From the NCBI RefSeq assembly GCF_019969725.1, contig NZ_JAHXYW010000005.1, positions 124,001-188,000 on the forward strand: 64,000 nucleotides of DNA, given 5' to 3'. This DNA comes from Neobacillus bataviensis. Lineage in GTDB: Bacteria; Bacillota; Bacilli; Bacillales_B; DSM-18226. Shown in pieces: positions 1-8,802 of the stretch. Under the pieces are notes generated by a model that did not search any database, was not told where the DNA came from, and saw nothing but the letters and a program-made list of their open reading frames with translations. Numbering within the stretch: the first letter of the stretch is position 1; each line of letters begins with the position of its first letter. The translations under genes were made by a program, and so were the position numbers.

Positions 1-1492
1 CAAAAATTTCCCCGCCTTGCGCTCGTGCTCCAGCTTGTAAAACAAGTCGAGAAGCTTCGGGTATTGTCATAAAATACCTTGTCATCTCAGGGTGTGTAAC
101 TGTTACAGGACCGCCTTTGGAGATTTGTTCCTTGAACAACGGGATGACACTCCCCCTGCTTCCTAACACATTACCAAAGCGGACTGCAACGAACCTTGTG
201 CTGCTTTTTTGATTTAGCTCCTGCACAATCATTTCAGCAATTCTCTTTGTAGCTCCCATTACACTTGTTGGGTTGACTGCCTTATCAGTAGAAATCATGA
301 CAAAGGTTTCAACACTATTTTCTCCTGCTGCTTCGGCAACATTTTTTGTTCCAATAACATTGTTTTTAATGGCTTCCTCTGGATTTCTCTCCATTAAGGG
401 AACATGCTTATGTGCTGCTGCATGAAATACCACCCTTGGTCTATATTCATTCATAATTGCAAAAATTTTATCCCGGTCTGTAATATCCGCAATTTCAGTT
501 ACAATTTGAATGTTTTTACCCAATGAGGATTTCAATTCCATTTCAATCGTATAAATACTATTTTCCCCATGACCAAGTAGGATAAGTTTTGATGGTGAAA
601 ACTGAGAAATTTGCCGGCAAATTTCAGAGCCAATCGATCCCCCGGCACCGGTTACAAGTACCACGCTATTGGAAATATATTTTGAAATGGAGTTTGTATC
701 TAATTCAACTGGCTCTCTCCCTAATAGATCACAAGGTTCTACATTGCGAATTTCATTAACAGAAACTTTACCTGTTACTAGATCTTCAAACAATGGCATC
801 ATTTGTGTATTAATCTTTGTTTTGATGCATTTCTGATAAATACTGTGCAATTCTTTTTTACTTAGGGATGGGATGGCAATGATAATATTTTCAATCATTA
901 GATTATTGACCGTATCATTGAGGGTGGTTAAGCCGCCAAGTACTGGCAGCCCCAAAATTTCTAGGTGCTGTTTTTGTTTATCGTCATCAATAAATGCAAC
1001 AGGAATAAGTTCCCCGTCACTATGTTTTAATTGCCTTGCAACTAACATTCCCGCTGACCCTGCACCAATAATGAGTGTTCGTTTCTTAACTCCTTTGTTT
1101 CCTGAAAAATAATTATCTTTATAAAGACGCCAAGAAAACCGAGAACCGCCAATTAAGAACAAATGCATCATCCATGTTGTAGTTAATATACGAAAATATA
1201 TTTGCTGGCCAATAATAAATTGAATAATCGCTGCCGTGACGATTGATAACGTTACAGCCTTCAGAACGGTTATCATTTCACCGACACTAGCATACTCCCA
1301 AGCACTCTTGTACAGCTTATATTTATAAGCAAACAAATGGTGACTTAAAAGCAAAGTTGTTGATACAAGTGTCAAATGCACTTTAGGAACAACACAGCCT
1401 GAAAACAAAAGAAAACTACATATATATACAGATGTAAACACGATTAAAGAATCCACAACTACTAAAGAAAGAAACCGTTTCAGAAAACTCAT
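1..1492 (-). CDS. Membrane-anchored UDP-GlcNAc 4,6-dehydratase (EpsC/PglF/CapD type), C-terminus beyond the window
   Basis: I read this frame directly from the complement. It starts at ATG 1492 after a GAGAGGGGGG ribosome site and stays open for 497 codons to the window edge. The first ~120 residues are hydrophobic (about four membrane segments). A first Rossmann fold (GAGSAGM, ~142) is followed by the catalytic SDR domain with GAGGSIGSE (~281) and STDKAVNPTSVMGATKR (~400). Met in place of the usual catalytic Tyr is typical of the long membrane-bound 4,6-dehydratases. The family makes UDP-4-keto-6-deoxy sugars, the first step toward bacillosamine, and the aminotransferase just upstream in the operon supplies the next step. 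A SinR-type box sits 45 bp upstream. The function is secure; the exact product isomer is inferred. Confidence 0.88.
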   Translation of the reverse strand, partial: MSFLKRFLSLVVVDSLIVFTSVYICSFLLFSGCVVPKVHLTLVSTTLLLSHHLFAYKYKLYKSAWEYASVGEMITVLKAVTLSIVTAAIIQFIIGQQIYFRILTTTWMMHLFLIGGSRFSWRLYKDNYFSGNKGVKKRTLIIGAGSAGMLVARQLKHSDGELIPVAFIDDDKQKQHLEILGLPVLGGLTTLNDTVNNLMIENIIIAIPSLSKKELHSIYQKCIKTKINTQMMPLFEDLVTGKVSVNEIRNVEPCDLLGREPVELDTNSISKYISNSVVLVTGAGGSIGSEICRQISQFSPSKLILLGHGENSIYTIEMELKSSLGKNIQIVTEIADITDRDKIFAIMNEYRPRVVFHAAAHKHVPLMERNPEEAIKNNVIGTKNVAEAAGENSVETFVMISTDKAVNPTSVMGATKRIAEMIVQELNQKSSTRFVAVRFGNVLGSRGSVIPLFKEQISKGGPVTVTHPEMTRYFMTIPEASRLVLQAGARAQGGEIF

Positions 1493-1536
1493 TATTGCCC
1501 CCCTCTCTGTTTTCATTACTAAAAAGGTTACATTTC

Positions 1537-1552
1537 GTTCTCTTTAAAGAAC
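1537..1552. promoter_or_regulatory. SinR-type operator, two inverted heptamers
   Basis: GTTCTCTTTAAAGAAC contains GTTCTCT facing GTTCTTT on the other strand. Both match the GTTCTYT heptamer known for SinR. It lies in the 83-bp gap between two operon genes, 45 bp before the dehydratase start, so it may control an internal promoter. The match is visible; binding is inferred. Confidence 0.6.
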
Positions 1553-1575
1553 AACCAAGTAAATACTTCCCTAAC

Positions 1576-2754
1576 CTATGTGGCAATAAATCGCTGCTTT
1601 CTTTTACGACTTACAAAGGACTGGATTGTTTGGATAACCCGTGCTTGCTCCTCTTCGGTCATGTTCGTACCAGAAGGCAGACAAACCCCTTTTTGAAACA
1701 AACAATCAGCGACGTTTAAATGAATGGAATGAGGGTAGAATCTATATTCTTTTAGTAATGGCTGTAAATGCATTGGTTTCCATACAGGTCTAGCTTCAAT
1801 GTTTTCATTTTCTAATTCCTGTATTAACTCCAATGGTGTAAACATTGGTTGTACTGAATCTATAAAGAAAGCAGTTAACCAGCGATTATGACGTGTCCCT
1901 TGATATTCTGGCATAAAAACAAACTCTTTTATATGACCTAATTCGCGGACATATCGTTGAAAAATAGCTTGTTTTTGTGACACTCTTCCTTCAATCTCGG
2001 CAAGTTGAGCGATTCCAATCCCCGCCAAGATATTGCTCATCCGATAATTGTAGCCTAGCTCACTATGTTGATAATATGGCGAAATGTCTCGTGCCTGCGT
2101 AGCCAGAAACTTCCCCTTAACCAGTGCCTCATGATCATTCGAAACAAGCATTCCACCACCCGAGGTAGTAATTATTTTATTGCCATTGAAGGAATACACC
2201 CCAAATTTACCAATAGTACCACTTTTTCTTCCCATGTAAGTGGAACCAAGTGATTCAGCTGCATCTTCAATAATCGGGACCTGATAAAAAGTACATATTT
2301 CAATTATTTCGTCCATCTTGGCACTCTGCCCATATAGATGAACGACAATGACAGCTTTGGGAAGATTTCCTTCTTTTTCTGCGTCCATAAATGCCTTCTT
2401 CAAAGCAAGCGGCGACATATTCCATGTATCAAATTCTGAATCAATAAACACTGGAACAGCTTGTTGATAAAGAATTGGATTTACACTTGCCACAAATGTA
2501 AGTGTGGAGCAAAATACTTTATCGCCTGCTTTCACATCCAGTAATCTTAATGCCAGGTGGATTGCTGCTGTACCCGAACTGACGGCTAAAGCACCATTCG
2601 CTCCAACATATTGAGATATCTCCTTCTCAAACCTATCAACATTTGGGCCTAAAGGAGCAATCCAATTAGATTCGAAGGAGCTATTAATGTATTTTTGCTC
2701 ATTGCCGGTCATATGCGGTGCCGAGAGATAAATTCTCTTATTATCACTTTCCAT
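1576..2754 (-). CDS. DegT/DnrJ/EryC1 family sugar aminotransferase (EpsN/PglE-like)
   Basis: This 392-residue PLP enzyme has the full family length. SSGTAAIHLAL (~59-69) is the phosphate-binding start of the fold, EDAAES (~163) carries the Asp that contacts the PLP ring nitrogen, and SFNGNK ends with the Schiff-base lysine at about 193. The family transaminates UDP-4-keto-6-deoxysugars with glutamate. With the neighbouring 4,6-dehydratase and PglC-like transferase it would build the bacillosamine branch, as EpsC/EpsN/EpsL do in B. subtilis. It starts at ATG 2754 with a modest GGATG site. Family assignment is firm; substrate is inferred from context. Confidence 0.88.
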   Translation of the reverse strand: MESDNKRIYLSAPHMTGNEQKYINSSFESNWIAPLGPNVDRFEKEISQYVGANGALAVSSGTAAIHLALRLLDVKAGDKVFCSTLTFVASVNPILYQQAVPVFIDSEFDTWNMSPLALKKAFMDAEKEGNLPKAVIVVHLYGQSAKMDEIIEICTFYQVPIIEDAAESLGSTYMGRKSGTIGKFGVYSFNGNKIITTSGGGMLVSNDHEALVKGKFLATQARDISPYYQHSELGYNYRMSNILAGIGIAQLAEIEGRVSQKQAIFQRYVRELGHIKEFVFMPEYQGTRHNRWLTAFFIDSVQPMFTPLELIQELENENIEARPVWKPMHLQPLLKEYRFYPHSIHLNVADCLFQKGVCLPSGTNMTEEEQARVIQTIQSFVSRKRKQRFIAT

Positions 2755-2812
2755 TTATTCACATCCATTTCTTTAAAGGCTTACTTCTCTACTTGACTAT
2801 AAAAAGTTTAAA

Positions 2813-3904
2813 TTATTGATTAGTAAGAAGATTTTGCAGGACCAAATCTGGATGTCTATATAGCGGAAAGTAATTTTCAGTGACTGAGAGGTTTTTTATA
2901 AGCTCATGATAAATTTCCTCATTCCGAATTCTTTTTCCGATGTAGAAAGGCAAATCCCCATATTTATTAAATCGTTTTTTAAAACGATACAAGGTATCGC
3001 TATCTCCAGCATATCCTCCGCCTAAATGTAAAAATTTTTTTCCGTTTGACTTTGCCCATTCCACAACATAATGAATTAAAAAATTATTTGGCGCGTATTT
3101 TAGATAATCTTCATCGGAACCTAATAAGTGATAATGGATGAATTCATCATAATGCATAAAAAAGCATGACATGATTACTTTATCCCCCATCACCACCTCG
3201 ATTAATTCCAAGTGATTCTGCAAAAGTTCAACTTTATTTTCAAAAAAGCTTCTCTGAAAATAGTAATATTCATAAGCGTTTTTCTTATCCATTGTTTTAT
3301 AATATAGATTCATAAAACCTTCTAATTCACTTGGCGAGCGATGGACCATCGTAAAATATTCATTCGTATTAGCCTTCCGTAATCTATTTCTATTTTTATT
3401 ATCGTAATTCGCCCATATTTCTTCCAAGTCCAAGGATAAATCAACATAAATCGTATGACGATTTAAAGTTGATTCAATATCTTTATAATCCTGATCATTT
3501 CGAATTATGGGATGAAATCGCACAAACTCGGCGATTATGTTTTTTTGATAACAATACGAACGAAAGGAAGCCTCAAATTGGCGAAATAGCTGTTCTTTTC
3601 TTATCTCATCCTTTGTATTTGTAATAGGCCCGCCATAACCGTATGGAGTTGTAATATCATACAAATCCCCATATTTTCTTTTTACATCTTCTGCAGATTT
3701 TAAGTCATTAAGTCCTCTCAATAAAAACGGGTAATAAACGAAATCCTGACCATCTTCATATATAAAGAGCTGCGCCTTCCCGTCCCCATTTCTCTCATAA
3801 ACTTCTAAATATTCCGGAGTAAAATAAATATCCTTTCTTATGGTCTGGTCTAAATATTTATGCCAGTACTCTTTATCACATAAGTCAAATGTTTTATAAA
3901 CCAC
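2813..3904 (-). CDS. FemAB/GNAT-fold transferase in the polysaccharide operon
   Basis: This protein of about 363 residues resembles FemAB-like and BioF2-like acyltransferases. Visible features are the basic NKNRNRLRKA segment (~170-180) and a C-terminal HLGGGYAGDSDTLYRFKKRF motif, typical of FemAB-type proteins in capsule clusters. The family moves aminoacyl or acyl groups onto lipid-linked sugars or peptidoglycan. Here it probably decorates the polysaccharide repeat or an amino sugar on the cytoplasmic side. I chose GTG 3904, 7 nt behind GGGGGT; an upstream TTG would lie inside that site. The acceptor and donor are unknown. Confidence 0.7.
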   Translation of the reverse strand: MVYKTFDLCDKEYWHKYLDQTIRKDIYFTPEYLEVYERNGDGKAQLFIYEDGQDFVYYPFLLRGLNDLKSAEDVKRKYGDLYDITTPYGYGGPITNTKDEIRKEQLFRQFEASFRSYCYQKNIIAEFVRFHPIIRNDQDYKDIESTLNRHTIYVDLSLDLEEIWANYDNKNRNRLRKANTNEYFTMVHRSPSELEGFMNLYYKTMDKKNAYEYYYFQRSFFENKVELLQNHLELIEVVMGDKVIMSCFFMHYDEFIHYHLLGSDEDYLKYAPNNFLIHYVVEWAKSNGKKFLHLGGGYAGDSDTLYRFKKRFNKYGDLPFYIGKRIRNEEIYHELIKNLSVTENYFPLYRHPDLVLQNLLTNQ

Positions 3905-3929
3905 AAAAAGGACCCCCAAACAATTTAAT

Positions 3930-4700
3930 TTAAACTAAAATTTCTACATTCATCCTGTTGCTAATACAAACTAATGTGAACGTTTCGTTGCCTGTGAATG
4001 ATTCGTTCGTTAATAGGAGCAATTTCCTTGTAGGATCTAATTGATAAAGACAATGAAGCAAATCTAGGTCTTGGAGAGATTTTGGGTCAGTTAAACGATA
4101 GAATTGATTTCTAATCCTGCCTATTTGGTGAACTCCATTTGCGGTTGAGCAAGTAAGCATAGAAAAATCATATGCCGTATGATCTGCTTCAGCATTGGGA
4201 TAATTCTCTATATAACATTCACAATTACCATTAGCAGATGTAAAAGCTCGCTGCTCCGCAACATACCAGTTAGTAGAATTCTTTTTAACAAAGCCGATTT
4301 TTTCATACCAATTCAGTGCTTCCAGGTTATTTTCAAAAACATCCAGGCACATCATCGATTTTCCGTGTTTTTCTAATAACTTATATCCGTGTTTTACTAA
4401 TAGTGCTGTTCCAATCCCCATCCCCTGATATTCAGGGAAAATATAAATATTGTTTAAAAAAAGATTATTTTTAAATACCCTCCACTCTGTATATCCGGCA
4501 AGATGCTCATCAACAAAAGCGCCATAAAACTTCACTCTTCGATTTTCTTCTGGAATCATAAGTAAATTTTTTAAATACTCACCGTAACGTTTTGCACTAA
4601 AAATAGTTAGTGAAAATATATCTTTATTCATTCCAGACTCAATCAACTTTGGAATAACTTGAGCATTGTTCATTTTTAATGGTTCAATACGTATTTTCAT
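3930..4700 (-). CDS. GNAT family N-acetyltransferase
   Basis: The N-terminal ~150 residues form a GNAT domain with the acetyl-CoA loop FPEYQGMGIGTALL and the late ALNWYEKIGF motif typical of the fold. The following ~100 residues match nothing I recognise. Start ATG 4700 sits 12 nt behind GAGGTGG; the upstream GTG is part of that site. It lies 25 bp from the next gene in the operon. A GNAT enzyme here could acetylate the 4-amino sugar made by the neighbouring aminotransferase, the step done by EpsM/PglD (a different fold) elsewhere. That role is a guess from position. Confidence 0.72.
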   Translation of the reverse strand: MKIRIEPLKMNNAQVIPKLIESGMNKDIFSLTIFSAKRYGEYLKNLLMIPEENRRVKFYGAFVDEHLAGYTEWRVFKNNLFLNNIYIFPEYQGMGIGTALLVKHGYKLLEKHGKSMMCLDVFENNLEALNWYEKIGFVKKNSTNWYVAEQRAFTSANGNCECYIENYPNAEADHTAYDFSMLTCSTANGVHQIGRIRNQFYRLTDPKSLQDLDLLHCLYQLDPTRKLLLLTNESFTGNETFTLVCISNRMNVEILV

Positions 4701-4725
4701 AGTGCTGTATTCCACCTCTTGGGTA

Positions 4726-5328
4726 CTATGCTTTCATCCTTCGCTCCACATCAAAATCTAACATCTCCTGATCAGGCACCTTTGCAACCCCGTCCCGTTT
4801 TATCGTTTTGCTGATTGTCTTAAAAATAATTTTCAAGTCTAAGAAGAAAGACTGGTTTTCTACATATTTAATATCTAATGTCAATCTGCTATTCCAATCT
4901 AACTGGTTCCTGCCCTCCACTTGTGCATACCCTGTAATTCCGGGCCTTACAGTATGCCTTTTCCTTTCTTCAATCGTATAGTAAGGTAAATATCGCACTA
5001 ACAAGGGACGCGGACCAACCAAGCTCATTTCACCTTTTACCACATTAAGTAATTGCGGTAACTCATCCACACTTAATCGTCTTAATAAAAGTCCGACTTT
5101 GGTTAATCGAATAGAATCCGGTAAGTCGTTTCCAGCCTCATCCTTTTCATTTGTCATGGTCCTAAACTTATATAGGTTAAAGATCCGCTCATGATATCCG
5201 ACTCGTTTTTGTTTAAATAGAATCGGAGAACCTAATTTCACCCGGACCACTATTGCAACTAGAAGCAAAATTGGGCTGAAGAGACACAGAAGGAGTAAAC
5301 TGGCAGCCAGATCAAATAATCTTTTCAT
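4726..5328 (-). CDS. Initiating sugar-phosphate transferase, short form (PglC/EpsL-like)
   Basis: This 200-residue monotopic phosphoglycosyl transferase has an N-terminal hydrophobic re-entrant helix (LAASLLLLCLFSPILLL), then KRVGYHERIFNLYKFRTM, the SVDELPQLLNVVKGEMSLVGPRP core with the catalytic Asp-Glu pair, and RPGITGYAQVEGRN. The family transfers a sugar phosphate from a UDP-sugar to undecaprenyl phosphate. The position near dehydratase and aminotransferase genes suggests UDP-diNAc-bacillosamine as donor. I chose ATG 5328, 6 nt after GTGGAGGG, in place of an upstream start at 5373. It is one of two initiating transferases in this operon. Confidence 0.88.
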   Translation of the reverse strand: MKRLFDLAASLLLLCLFSPILLLVAIVVRVKLGSPILFKQKRVGYHERIFNLYKFRTMTNEKDEAGNDLPDSIRLTKVGLLLRRLSVDELPQLLNVVKGEMSLVGPRPLLVRYLPYYTIEERKRHTVRPGITGYAQVEGRNQLDWNSRLTLDIKYVENQSFFLDLKIIFKTISKTIKRDGVAKVPDQEMLDFDVERRMKA

Positions 5329-5365
5329 AGACCCTCCACAAAAACACGTTATAAAATCCATATTT

Positions 5366-5381
5366 GTTTTCAAAAAAGAAC
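5366..5381. promoter_or_regulatory. Possible degenerate SinR-type box
   Basis: GTTTTCAAAAAAGAAC has the same 16-bp geometry as the box at 16397: one perfect heptamer (complement GTTCTTT) and one poor half. It lies 38 bp upstream of the PglC-like start in the gap behind the acyltransferase gene. In AT-rich DNA this could be chance. Confidence 0.3.
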
Positions 5382-5404
5382 ATTTGATTTAAAAAATTTT
5401 TTGG

Positions 5405-6451
5405 CTATTTTGCAACTTCTAATGAAGTCTCTACAGAAATTATTTTTTTCTTGAAAACTGCGCTCCTCAAATATTTAGATATAGGCTTTTCAACAACAAT
5501 ATAGACCATGCAGGAAGACAGGACCGTTAATACAATCACGATTATCAATGAAAAAAAGTTTCCTAATGCGCTGATCAAATTTAGCTTTTTCAAAATCAAG
5601 ATATAAACTTGAAGAAATGGTCCATGTGCAATGTAGATTGAATAGGATGCATCTCCTAAAAATGAAAGCACTTTAGGGACTTTCCGATTTCTTTTGTCTT
5701 TTTCCGAAATACCCTGCATCAGAATCATGGCAAATAGACAATACAAGATAGGCGCTGGAATATTAATCAGACTGTATATATTATTTATCCAAACACCCAA
5801 AAACCCTAACAGACCAATCATTATCAACATGGATGAATATCTGAAGGTATAATTGAGAGTCAAATGTGCCACTAAACATCCTAGTAGTATTTCCAAATTA
5901 CTAAAATTCGTAAAAAACGAGTGTGGGATTATTTTCAACCCAATTAATTGAGAGGCTATAATCCAAATCAATACGATTGGTTTAACGATTTTTGGTTTTA
6001 ACATATAGGCTGAAAATAAGAAATAGAACAGCATCACGTGACTAAGTGACCAGGCTGAAGCAAGAATTGGGTCTGTTTCAAGAAGCAGCATTGACTTGAT
6101 AATGTAGTCCCAAGAATACGTCCCGTCTATGGCAGGGGAAATAACAGAAACTCCGATAGCTAATAAAGTAAAGATCCAATATAATGGGTAAATTCTAATC
6201 AAACGCTTTAAGAGAAATTCAGATGTCTTTCCTGGGACTCCGACTTTCTGGTGATAAAGGTAATAAATCATAAACCCCGTTACGATAAAAAAGAAATCAA
6301 CACCGCCGGTTCTTTCCCATTCCCCCATATGAAACCAGTCGTATTTATAATCGGTATAAAATAATATATTTACATGACCGAGGAGAACAAATAAAATCGC
6401 TATTGCTCTTGAAATCTGTACATATGAAAGCCTTCTTCTTCCACTTTCCAT
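5405..6451 (-). CDS. Acyltransferase 3 family membrane protein (polysaccharide O-acyltransferase)
   Basis: This roughly 348-residue polytopic protein has about ten hydrophobic segments. The family signature is at the N-terminus: RAIAILFVLLGHV with the conserved His, then GGVDFFFIVTGFMIYYL. It ends with YIVVEKPISKYLR, the usual close of the acyltransferase 3 domain. Members move acetyl or succinyl groups across the membrane onto surface sugars. ATG 6451 is favoured because the conserved domain begins 8 residues later. ATG 6493 would add 14 residues and begins 10 bp after the preceding stop. Confidence 0.85.
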   Translation of the reverse strand: MESGRRRLSYVQISRAIAILFVLLGHVNILFYTDYKYDWFHMGEWERTGGVDFFFIVTGFMIYYLYHQKVGVPGKTSEFLLKRLIRIYPLYWIFTLLAIGVSVISPAIDGTYSWDYIIKSMLLLETDPILASAWSLSHVMLFYFLFSAYMLKPKIVKPIVLIWIIASQLIGLKIIPHSFFTNFSNLEILLGCLVAHLTLNYTFRYSSMLIMIGLLGFLGVWINNIYSLINIPAPILYCLFAMILMQGISEKDKRNRKVPKVLSFLGDASYSIYIAHGPFLQVYILILKKLNLISALGNFFSLIIVIVLTVLSSCMVYIVVEKPISKYLRSAVFKKKIISVETSLEVAK

Positions 6452-6502
6452 ATGATTCACTCTTTTCCTTAAAATTGATAGTAACACTGACATAGAGCCC
6501 TT

Positions 6503-7273
6503 TTAAGTTTTGGAATGCTTCTTTAAAGCATGAAGTGAATAATTGGCAAAATACCACAAGGCAGAGGGTATATTGATGTTTTCTACCTTCCTGTACGTAT
6601 TCCATGTTTTCTGAGCAGATTTTAATTTGTTGCTTGATAATGAATGTTCACACTTTCTGTAAATGGCTAATTCCTCATTCAAACCATACGCCTGGATTCC
6701 TCTTGACAGAATTGAAAGCCAAAGCCCATAATCCTCTGAGCAATCCCGATGAATTGGCATCTGTACATTCCCTACAATTCTTTTATCCAGCATCACGGTT
6801 AATGTCCCGATCATTGTATTTTTTAATAGGCTTTTATAATCAAGCCTGGCTGGTACTCGAAATACAACGTTCGTTCTTTCCCCCTCTTCAGTCATAATCC
6901 TGTAATTTGAATAAGTAAAGGCAAAATTATTTTTTTCCATAAACATTAACTGCCGCTCTAATTTCTGTGGAAGCCACAGATCATCACTATCTAGAAAGGC
7001 AAGATATTTTCCTTTTGCAGCCATAATAGCTAAATTTCGAGCATTGGCAGGTCCGCCATTTTTTTTTAATTCAATTAATTTGAATCTAAGATCATCCTTG
7101 ATTTCTTTTTTCACAATATTAATCGTGCTATCCGTTGAGCAATCATCAACGATAATCATTTCCCAGTTTGTAAAAGTTTGTTCTTTAACTGAACCAATGG
7201 TTTCGGTGATAAATCTTGCAGAGTTATATGTTGGAGTGATGATTGAAACAACCGTTTCAGTTGAGGATTCCAT
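6503..7273 (-). CDS. Family 2 glycosyltransferase (GT-A fold)
   Basis: This 256-residue inverting glycosyltransferase has the nucleotide-binding start SIITPTYNSARFI, the DDCSTDST segment, and the metal-binding FLDSDDLWLPQKLE at about residue 95-108. No membrane anchor is seen, so it probably works at the inner membrane face adding one sugar to the lipid-linked repeat unit. ATG 7273 follows AAGGTGGGG. The sugar cannot be told from sequence. Confidence 0.87.
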   Translation of the reverse strand: MESSTETVVSIITPTYNSARFITETIGSVKEQTFTNWEMIIVDDCSTDSTINIVKKEIKDDLRFKLIELKKNGGPANARNLAIMAAKGKYLAFLDSDDLWLPQKLERQLMFMEKNNFAFTYSNYRIMTEEGERTNVVFRVPARLDYKSLLKNTMIGTLTVMLDKRIVGNVQMPIHRDCSEDYGLWLSILSRGIQAYGLNEELAIYRKCEHSLSSNKLKSAQKTWNTYRKVENINIPSALWYFANYSLHALKKHSKT

Positions 7274-7353
7274 ATTTATTCCCCACCTTCTCCCTACGAA
7301 ATCAAATTTTTATAAGCCTTGTCTCGACTCTGTTAGCCTCTTAAAACAGTATT

Positions 7354-8751
7354 CTAATGATTGATTACTTTATTTTGTTTAAGCTTTTTCAGTAATTTCT
7401 GGTTGTGAATATTCGTTTCTTTCACCCCTTGAGCCTGTTCCGGCTGGAGAACAACTCTAATTGTTTGCAGTAGAATTTTCAAATCCAACAAAAGGGAACA
7501 ATTACGAACGTAAAGTAAGTCAATACGCAATTTATCTTCTACAGGAGTGGTATAGTTAGCCAGCACTTGCGCTAACCCCGTTATACCTGGCTTAACGGTT
7601 AATCGATAAGAGTATTCAGGAAGTAATTGTTTAAATTGATTAATAAAATGTTCCCGTTCTGGTCTAGGTCCAACTAAGCTCATATCACCTTTTAGAACAT
7701 TAAATAATTGTGGAAGTTCATCTAAACGAACCGCCCTAATTAACCGACCAATTAATGTAATTCTTGGATCTTTAACTGTAGCAAGTACTGGACCTGTCTT
7801 ATTTTCTGCATCTTGAATCATACTTCTAAACTTATACACCCAATATGGATTCCCGTTAAGTCCTATACGCTCTTGTTTATAAACAGCTGGTCCTTTTGAA
7901 GTGAGCGGAATTAATAAAAATAAAACCAATAAAAAAGGACTAGTGATAACTAATACAATTAATGATATAACCAGGTCAAACATCCGTTTATAAATTTGTT
8001 GGACTACGCTTAAACGGGGAGGAGTAATCGAAATGACCAGCATATCATCAATTTGTTGTGTATTACCGCCAAGAACTGACAATTCAAAATACTGTGGAAC
8101 CAGCAATATTTCTTTTCCATGTTTGATACAAAAGCGCACAATTTCCTCTTTATTCTCCATTCTAATCGTAGGGCTAAGCAGGAAAAGATCACACTTTGTC
8201 ACATAATCATAGATTTGGCTCTTTTTGGTTAAAGGGATAAATCCTAATATTTCAAACCAACCTTTATGATGATTTAGAAATTTTTCAGCTATATTCATCC
8301 CTGCGTTTGAATCATCACCGATTATATAGACTTTTTTCTTACCGTTTAATTTCTTATTAATGTTCCAAATACATACACGCGTACAGGTTAATAGGGCCGT
8401 CTGAATTAGAAATGCTGCAAAAATAAAGCTTGGCTTGAAAGTTAGATTGAGTGCCCATATTGAAATTACTACTTCTATTCCTGTGAAGGCAGCCATCGAT
8501 AATACAATTGAATATACTAAATGCTGAATACTTTTTCGGCGCCAATCTGCATAGAGGTCATAAAGATAAAAGACAAAAACTGAGGAAGCGGCTAGAAGCA
8601 TTAACGATGAATAATTACTGATAGATTCCATGTTCTGAATCGATAAATGTTGTAATACCCAATTCGTAACAATAAATCCACCATACACTAACGTGATATC
8701 GACAAGTGCAAGGATGATTTTTAAAAATTTTCCTTTATAGTCTTCATACAT
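7354..8751 (-). CDS. Initiating sugar-phosphate transferase, long form (WbaP/CpsE-like)
   Basis: This 465-residue polyprenyl-phosphate glycosyl-1-phosphate transferase has four to five N-terminal membrane segments, a CoA-binding-like Rossmann middle (KKVYIIGDDSNAGMNIA), a further membrane hairpin near 260-280, and the catalytic C-terminus: YKQERIGLNGNPYWVYKFRSM, VRLDELPQLFNVLKGDMSLVGPRPERE, KPGITGLAQV. ATG 8751 follows AAAGGAG. The enzyme starts repeat-unit synthesis on undecaprenyl phosphate. It coexists with the short PglC-like enzyme at 4726-5328, so two lipid-linked products may be started or one enzyme may be specialised. Confidence 0.9.
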   Translation of the reverse strand: MYEDYKGKFLKIILALVDITLVYGGFIVTNWVLQHLSIQNMESISNYSSLMLLAASSVFVFYLYDLYADWRRKSIQHLVYSIVLSMAAFTGIEVVISIWALNLTFKPSFIFAAFLIQTALLTCTRVCIWNINKKLNGKKKVYIIGDDSNAGMNIAEKFLNHHKGWFEILGFIPLTKKSQIYDYVTKCDLFLLSPTIRMENKEEIVRFCIKHGKEILLVPQYFELSVLGGNTQQIDDMLVISITPPRLSVVQQIYKRMFDLVISLIVLVITSPFLLVLFLLIPLTSKGPAVYKQERIGLNGNPYWVYKFRSMIQDAENKTGPVLATVKDPRITLIGRLIRAVRLDELPQLFNVLKGDMSLVGPRPEREHFINQFKQLLPEYSYRLTVKPGITGLAQVLANYTTPVEDKLRIDLLYVRNCSLLLDLKILLQTIRVVLQPEQAQGVKETNIHNQKLLKKLKQNKVINH

Positions 8752-8802
8752 TACGATTCTCCTTTCGATCAGGCTGCTTATAAATTAGAATTCATGTAAC
8801 TT

